A model generated the notes under the pieces. It did not search any database. It was not told the origin of the DNA and was given only the letters and a program-made list of their open reading frames with translations. A DNA stretch of 9,611 nucleotides from DASYPQ01 sp041488095. Lineage in GTDB: Bacteria; Planctomycetota; UBA1135; GCA-002686595. The stretch lies in assembly GCA_041488095.1 (NCBI GenBank), contig JBGPOP010000071.1:1-9611 (forward strand), read 5' to 3'. Positions 6,597 through 9,611 of this stretch are shown here, piece by piece (positions within the stretch are counted from its first letter, which is position 1; every line of letters starts with the position of its first letter). The translations under genes and the position numbers were made by a program.

Positions 6597-7184
6597 TCAC
6601 TTGCCTGGCTTCACATCGCCCACGAACTTGCTGTAGCTCGCTTGCCAGCGCGCCACCGTCGCCTCGGGGCCGACGAGCTTCGCGAAGTAGGGGTCCTCCT
6701 TGGCTTCGACCATCGAGGCGAGCATGCGCCAGCCTTCCTTGCGCAGATGCTGGCCCGAGCCCGGCGCGGTCTCGGCCACGTAGGTGCCGGAGATCTCGAC
6801 GTCGTGCACGCTCATCCCGCTCACGGTCCGCGTCGTGTTCTTCATGACCTCGGAGGAGGCCCGCCCGTCGGGCTGTTCGAACTGGCCCGCCCAGCGATCG
6901 ATGTTGGCCTGGGGGCTGCCTCCCTGCCCGGCGAAGAAGGTGACGACGAGCGAGGCGTCCTCGGCGTCCTTCTCCGCGTGGGGCAGGCGGTATTGGGCCT
7001 TGCGCATCGCGCTCGTGGGGGTCTCGACGATCCAGCCCGGCTGCGGCGTGAACACGAGCTCACCCGAGGCGGCCTGGATCGCAGGGCTCGGTTCGGCGCT
7101 CGGTTGCCGCGGCTCCGAGCCGGATGAGCAGGCGAGGCCGGTGGTCAGGGACAGGGCCAGGATGAGAGGGTGAGTGGAAGCCAT
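6597..7184 (-). CDS. Small secreted lipoprotein of unknown function (195 aa)
   Basis: The product starts MASTHPLILALSLTTGLAC, a short signal peptide ending in a lipobox-like TGLAC with Cys19 as the probable lipidated residue; Gly at -3 makes the box imperfect. A Ser/Pro/Glu-rich linker (20-40) leads to a folded domain: GELVFTPQPGW (41-51), SAMRKAQYRLP (58-68), FFAGQGGSPQANIDRW (83-98), then a C-terminal DPYFAKLVGPEATVARW block (164-180). I have a general impression that GQGG..ANI.RW..QF occurs in uncharacterised lipoproteins of Planctomycetota and related groups, but I cannot name a family or function. The frame continues upstream to 7289, but that extension lacks coding character. ATG 7184-7182 is chosen because it gives the signal peptide and lies 6 nt after TATCAT. 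It is divergent from osmC. Confidence 0.82.
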   Translation of the reverse strand: MASTHPLILALSLTTGLACSSGSEPRQPSAEPSPAIQAASGELVFTPQPGWIVETPTSAMRKAQYRLPHAEKDAEDASLVVTFFAGQGGSPQANIDRWAGQFEQPDGRASSEVMKNTTRTVSGMSVHDVEISGTYVAETAPGSGQHLRKEGWRMLASMVEAKEDPYFAKLVGPEATVARWQASYSKFVGDVKPGK

Positions 7185-7190
7185 CGCCGG

Positions 7191-7196
7191 ATGATA
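7191..7196 (-). promoter_or_regulatory. Candidate -10 element (TATCAT) of a leaderless lipoprotein transcript
   Basis: The minus strand reads GCCGTATCATCCGGCG then ATG. TATCAT matches TATAAT at 5 of 6 positions and ends 6 nt before the start codon, the same spacing as at the SDR gene. No Shine-Dalgarno sequence is present. The hexamer 17 bp upstream, TGGGAC (7219-7214), is a weak -35. This is the main support for starting the lipoprotein at 7184. Confidence 0.5.
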
Positions 7197-7287
7197 CGGC
7201 GCTGCGAGCGTTCGTCCCAGCTTCGAGCGAGGGCTCGCGCAAGGCTTGGTCCCGGCCCGGATCCGTGACAAACTGTCGCGGCACCGC

Positions 7288-7722
7288 ATGGTCCAGATCC
7301 AGATCCGCTACGAGGGCGACCTGCGCTGCGTCTCCGTTCACGCTCCCTCGGGAGCGCGCCTCTCGACCGACGCGCCGGTCGACAACCAGGGGCGCGGCGA
7401 GTCCTTCTCCCCGACGGATCTCGTCGCCACGGCCCTCGGCACGTGCATGCTGACGACGATGGGCATCGTCTCGAAGCGCCACGGCTGGAGCCTCGAAGGC
7501 GCGGTGGCGACCGTCGAGAAGATCATGGTCGCCGACCCGGCGCGACGGATCGGCAGGCTCGAGGTCAAGATCCGCGTGCCCGCGTCGCTCGACGAGCGCG
7601 CGCGGGAGACGCTGGAGAAGACCGCTCGCACCTGCCCGGTCGAGAAGAGCCTTTCCCCGGCGGTCGAGATCCCGGTCGTCTTCGAGTGGGGTCCGGCTCC
7701 GGCGCCGACCCGGAACGCATGA
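7288..7722 (+). CDS. OsmC/Ohr-superfamily protein (144 aa)
   Basis: OsmC-family proteins are cytosolic dimers; the best-studied members reduce organic hydroperoxides with a pair of cysteines. The two conserved cysteines are Cys53 (ATALGTCMLT) and Cys116 (ARTCPVEKSL). The signature TDAPVDNQGRGESFSPTDLVA (27-47) and the strand-rich N terminus (QIQIRYEGDL) place it in the OsmC/YhfA-like branch rather than classical Ohr, so peroxidase activity is likely but the natural substrate is unknown. The frame is open back to a TTG at 7246, but ATG 7288 aligns with the family start. A very weak promoter (TTGGTC 7246-7251, 17 bp, CAAACT 7269-7274; each 3 of 6) lies upstream. Its TGA overlaps the ABC gene's ATG (ATGA, 7719-7722), so it is the first gene of a three-gene operon. 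Confidence 0.92.
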   Translation: MVQIQIRYEGDLRCVSVHAPSGARLSTDAPVDNQGRGESFSPTDLVATALGTCMLTTMGIVSKRHGWSLEGAVATVEKIMVADPARRIGRLEVKIRVPASLDERARETLEKTARTCPVEKSLSPAVEIPVVFEWGPAPAPTRNA

Positions 7723-8546
7723 CCGCCCCGATCCTCGAGGCCTGCGGCGTCGTGCTCGACTACCCCGGCCCGCTGCGGGCGCTCGACGGCGTCGACCTGG
7801 CGCTGTTCCCCGGGGATCTCGCGGCCGTGATCGGCCCGAACGGCTCGGGCAAGAGCACGCTCGTCAAGGTGCTCGGCGGTCTCCTTGCTCCGACCTCAGG
7901 GGAAGTGCGCTTCCAGGGGAGCCGGATCGGGTCCCTGCCTCCGCGCCAGCGCGCCCGCCGGATCGCGATGGTGCCGCAGTTCCTGCCGGCCCTTCCCGAG
8001 GTGCGCGTCGAGGACTTCGTCGCGTCGGGCCGCTACGCGCGGATCGCGCGCTTCGCCTCCGCCGGCGCGGACGATCTGTCCGCGGTCCGCAGGGCGCTCG
8101 AGGAGTGCGATGCCTCCGACCTCTCCGGGCGCGTCATGGCCGAGCTCTCGGGCGGGCAGCGCCAGCGCGTGCTCGTCGCGCGGGCGCTGGCGCAGGAAGC
8201 CCCGGTGCTCCTGATCGACGAGCCGACCAGCGGCCTCGATCCCGAGCACCAGATCCGCGTGCTCGAGCTGATCGCCTCCCTGCGCGGCCCCGATCATGCC
8301 GGCGGGCGTGCGGCGCTCTTCGTGACGCACGACTTGAACCTGGCCGGCCAGTACGCGAGCCGCGTCGTGCTGCTCGACCGCGGCCGCGTGGCGGCCAGCG
8401 GCGGAGTCGAGGCGGTGCTCGCGCGCGCGATCCTCGAGCCGGTCTACGGGGAGCACCTCTACTATGGCAGGTGGCCGAGCGGAACGGGCGCAGGGCGGCC
8501 CTACGTGCTGCCCCGCCGGGAGGAGCGCGCCGCAGCGCGCGGGTGA
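7719..8546 (+). CDS. FecE/BtuD-type ABC transporter ATP-binding protein (275 aa)
   Basis: This is a complete ABC ATPase: Walker A GPNGSGKST (39-47), Q-loop Gln87 (MVPQ), signature LSGGQ (143-147), Walker B VLLIDEP (163-169) with catalytic Glu168, D-loop SGLD (171-174) and H-loop His204 (FVTHD). The VPQ..... EVRVEDFVASGRY segment after the Q-loop and the C-terminal EPVYGEHLYYG/GRPYVLP tail are typical of ATPases that serve iron-siderophore, haem, cobalamin or metal importers. It should power an inner-membrane importer, yet no permease or binding-protein gene lies beside it. ATG 7719 overlaps the osmC stop by 4 nt, implying translational coupling; the longer open frame from 7443 is osmC shadow. 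The last ~10 residues are Arg/Ala-rich and probably non-conserved. Confidence 0.93.
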   Translation: MTAPILEACGVVLDYPGPLRALDGVDLALFPGDLAAVIGPNGSGKSTLVKVLGGLLAPTSGEVRFQGSRIGSLPPRQRARRIAMVPQFLPALPEVRVEDFVASGRYARIARFASAGADDLSAVRRALEECDASDLSGRVMAELSGGQRQRVLVARALAQEAPVLLIDEPTSGLDPEHQIRVLELIASLRGPDHAGGRAALFVTHDLNLAGQYASRVVLLDRGRVAASGGVEAVLARAILEPVYGEHLYYGRWPSGTGAGRPYVLPRREERAAARG

Positions 8547-8550
8547 ACCC

Positions 8551-9201
8551 GTGTCCGAGTCCTCGACCCTGGTCACCGCGGCGCACTTCGAGTACCTGGC
8601 CGCGCGCACGCGCGGGGACGATGCGTTCCTGAGGAGCTTGAAGGAGGCCGCGCGGAAGGCCGGTCTGCCGCCGATCTCGATCGCGCCCGAGCAGGCCAGC
8701 TTCATGCAGATCCTCCTGCGCGCGGCGGGCGCGCGCGAGGTGGTCGAGGTCGGGACGCTGGGCGGCTACTCGGCCATCGCGATGGCGCGCGCGCTGCCTC
8801 GAGGCGGGCGCGTGCGGACGATCGAGGCCGAGAAGAAGCACGCCGACTTCGCGCGCGCCTGGATCGCGAAGTCGGACGTGTTCGATCGCGTGCTGGTCCA
8901 CGAAGGCAAGGGGATGGACGTGCTGCCGGGCTTCGCGGCGGACTCGGCCGACGCGGCGTTCCTCGACGCGGACAAGGCCAGCTACCCGGCGTATCTCGCG
9001 GAGAGCCTGAGGATCGTGAGGAAGGGCGGGCTGATCCTGGTCGACAACGCGTTCGCGTTCGGACAACTCCTCGCGGAGCGGCCGTCGGATCGCGAGGTCA
9101 CTGCGGTGCGGGCGTTCAATGAGGTCATGGCCAAGGAAAAGCGGCTGCAGAGCGTGATCGTGCCGATCGGCGACGGCCTCTGGGTGGGCGTGAAGCTCTA
9201 G
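8551..9201 (+). CDS. Class I SAM-dependent O-methyltransferase, COMT/CCoAOMT type (216 aa)
   Basis: The protein belongs to the methyltransferase_3 (PF01596-type) group, which uses SAM and a divalent metal to methylate catechol-like hydroxyls; bacterial relatives also include TrmR, a tRNA wobble-uridine enzyme. SAM motif I is VVEVGTLGGYSAIAMA (64-79), with Glu67, and Glu92 (RTIEAE) should hold the ribose. The metal site is D139 (FLDADK) with D165 and N166 (LILVDNAF), and Lys142 is the usual catalytic lysine, so it appears active. Substrate is unknown. I prefer GTG 8551, 4 bp after the ABC stop, since it matches the family N terminus; the ATG at 8464 would add 29 Arg/Gly/Pro-rich residues and overlap the ABC gene by 83 nt. 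Co-transcription with osmC and the ATPase is likely. Confidence 0.92.
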   Translation: MSESSTLVTAAHFEYLAARTRGDDAFLRSLKEAARKAGLPPISIAPEQASFMQILLRAAGAREVVEVGTLGGYSAIAMARALPRGGRVRTIEAEKKHADFARAWIAKSDVFDRVLVHEGKGMDVLPGFAADSADAAFLDADKASYPAYLAESLRIVRKGGLILVDNAFAFGQLLAERPSDREVTAVRAFNEVMAKEKRLQSVIVPIGDGLWVGVKL

Positions 9202-9611
9202 TCATCGCCCGCCCAAGCTGAGTCCGCCCTGAGCCGCTGCATTCGCAGCCCGCCGTCCGCGGCGGGCTGCGAATGCAGCGGAACCGCCGGCGGGTACTCG
9301 CCGGCGGATCGGTGTCCGTTGCGTCTCGTCTGCCTCGGCGTCGTACGTCCGAGCAGGAGAAGTGTCTTCTCCTGCGGTGACGCACGCGCACGCAACGGCA
9401 GCCGCGGCGCAACGCGCAACCGCACGGCGGCCGGAGTGACCCCGGCCGCCGGATTCGTCATTCGCACCACGACGAAGTACAACGCGGCGAGCACGGCCGC
9501 ACCGACCCCGATCTCCCACGATTTCTCGTGCAGGACGGCCATCATCGCATCGGGATCCTCCACCAGCTTCGGCTCGGACCCGAGCACGCTCACCCCGAAC
9601 CAGGCGAGCAC
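9198..9611 (-). CDS. C-terminal part of an unidentified membrane protein; true 3' end uncertain
   Basis: The gene enters from the right edge (the first codon, GTG at 9611, is probably internal). It encodes LAWFGVSVLGS, a polar loop EPKLVEDPDAMMAVLHEKSW, then a clear membrane helix VGAAVLAALYFVVV followed by RMTNPAAGVTPAAV, consistent with the last two helices of an inner-membrane protein; I do not recognise the family. By hand count, 57 of the first 64 codons (9611 to about 9420) end in G or C (89%), against 56 of the remaining 73 (77%). The tail contains the inverted-repeat cluster and no recognisable conserved sequence. The authentic gene may have ended near 9420, with the formal frame running on to a TAG at 9198-9200 through inserted or decayed DNA. 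That TAG shares the palindrome CTAG with the methyltransferase stop. Confidence 0.55.
   Translation of the reverse strand: MLAWFGVSVLGSEPKLVEDPDAMMAVLHEKSWEIGVGAAVLAALYFVVVRMTNPAAGVTPAAVRLRVAPRLPLRARASPQEKTLLLLGRTTPRQTRRNGHRSAGEYPPAVPLHSQPAADGGLRMQRLRADSAWAGDD
9234..9281. repeat. 21-bp perfect inverted repeat (REP-like or terminator-like hairpin)
   Basis: The left arm 9234-9254 and right arm 9261-9281 are exact reverse complements over 21 bp. The 6-nt spacer GTCCGC allows one further G-C pair, giving a 22-bp stem closed by the tetraloop TCCG. The arms begin CCGCTGCATT and end AATGCAGCGG. It lies 33 bp after the methyltransferase stop, so it could terminate that operon, but there is no T tract. 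The length and perfection exceed an ordinary terminator and resemble a mobile REP or small palindromic element. No target-site duplication is evident. Confidence 0.85.
9284..9307. repeat. 9-bp perfect inverted repeat
   Basis: CCGCCGGCG (9284-9292) and CGCCGGCGG (9299-9307) are exact reverse complements around a 6-nt loop GGTACT. It starts 2 bp after the 21-bp palindrome, so the two would stack as adjacent hairpins in RNA or single-stranded DNA. GC-only arms make it weaker evidence than its neighbour. Confidence 0.6.
9353..9375. repeat. 10-bp perfect inverted repeat with 3-nt loop
   Basis: GCAGGAGAAG (9353-9362) and CTTCTCCTGC (9366-9375) are exact reverse complements around TGT. Unlike the neighbouring hairpins, its arms are of mixed composition, so chance is less likely. 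It could act as a terminator for either strand, but no T run follows on the plus or minus side. Confidence 0.65.
9425..9451. repeat. 10-bp GC-rich inverted repeat inside the membrane-protein frame
   Basis: CGGCGGCCGG (9425-9434) and CCGGCCGCCG (9442-9451) are exact reverse complements around AGTGACC. On the minus strand it encodes PAAGVTPAAV, where Pro-Ala-Ala occurs on both sides, so part of the symmetry could come from coding constraint. It sits close to where codon bias falls, so it could also mark the original gene end. Confidence 0.5.

Noticed and set aside
7185..7289. Lipoprotein N-terminal extension to 7289
   Set aside because: It would bury the signal peptide 35 residues inside the protein, and the region holds the -10-like TATCAT.
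8464..8550. Longer methyltransferase from ATG 8464
   Set aside because: The added 29 residues are low-complexity Arg/Gly/Pro sequence inside the ABC gene; GTG 8551 gives normal operon spacing and the family N terminus.
4810..8647. Exact 14-mer GAGCTTGAAGGAGG at 4810-4823 and again at 8634-8647
   Set aside because: The second copy encodes conserved-frame residues of the methyltransferase. One 14-bp match in 9.6 kb of GC-biased DNA is plausible by chance.
9381..9420. Short tandem repeats CGCACG x2 (9381-9392) and GCGCAAC x2 (9407-9420)
   Set aside because: Two units each of 6-7 bp is too little to claim a repeat array; noted only as low-complexity DNA near the hairpin cluster.
1..9611. CRISPR array, prophage, transposase, tRNA or rRNA genes
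   Set aside because: No spaced direct repeats, integrase or transposase motifs, cloverleaf-like segments or rRNA-like conserved stretches were seen on either strand.

Overview
The window is about 70% GC and densely coded, with long antisense shadow frames typical of such DNA. It appears to be chromosomal sequence from a Gram-negative bacterium: one gene encodes a lipoprotein, another carries a signal peptide, and most genes are housekeeping or general metabolism. A Planctomycetota-type lineage is my best guess, based on the four-domain S1 protein, the style of the lipoprotein family and the near absence of Shine-Dalgarno sites. Other high-GC lineages such as Myxococcota are not excluded. I see no phage, IS element, CRISPR array, tRNA or rRNA.

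Layout. Positions 1-149 hold the 3' end of an unidentified + strand gene. Next are a COG2509-type FAD-dependent dehydrogenase (174-1823) and panB (1889-2725), both on +. Converging on panB are an S1-domain RNA-binding protein (2736-3992) and a YdfG-like short-chain dehydrogenase (4029-4784), both on -. Divergent from the latter is an exported YtcJ-type amidohydrolase (4851-6578, +), which converges on a small lipoprotein gene (6597-7184, -). A tight + strand operon follows: OsmC-family protein (7288-7722), FecE-type ABC ATPase (7719-8546, ATGA overlap) and a class I O-methyltransferase (8551-9201, 4 bp after the ATPase). The last part, 9202-9611, holds a cluster of perfect inverted repeats and the 3' part of a - strand membrane protein gene that leaves the window.

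How the genes work together. The only firm functional unit is the osmC-ABC-methyltransferase operon; the ATPase has no permease gene beside it. PanB supplies ketopantoate for pantothenate and CoA synthesis, but panC is not in the window. The rest look like independent single-gene units.

The most informative signals are not in the proteins. (1) A TAnnnT -10-like hexamer lies within 25 nt of five of the seven starts that are not embedded in an operon; at two of them the 6-nt gap is that expected for leaderless mRNA. No start has a good Shine-Dalgarno site at normal distance. (2) The one perfect Shine-Dalgarno sequence (4817-4825) lies 25 nt before the amidohydrolase ATG but 5 nt before a TTG that opens a 7-codon ORF ending in an ATGA overlap with that gene. 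(3) A 21-bp perfect inverted repeat and three shorter ones lie within 220 bp at the right end, where the membrane-protein frame loses its codon bias. I found no convincing new multi-gene defence or biosynthetic system.
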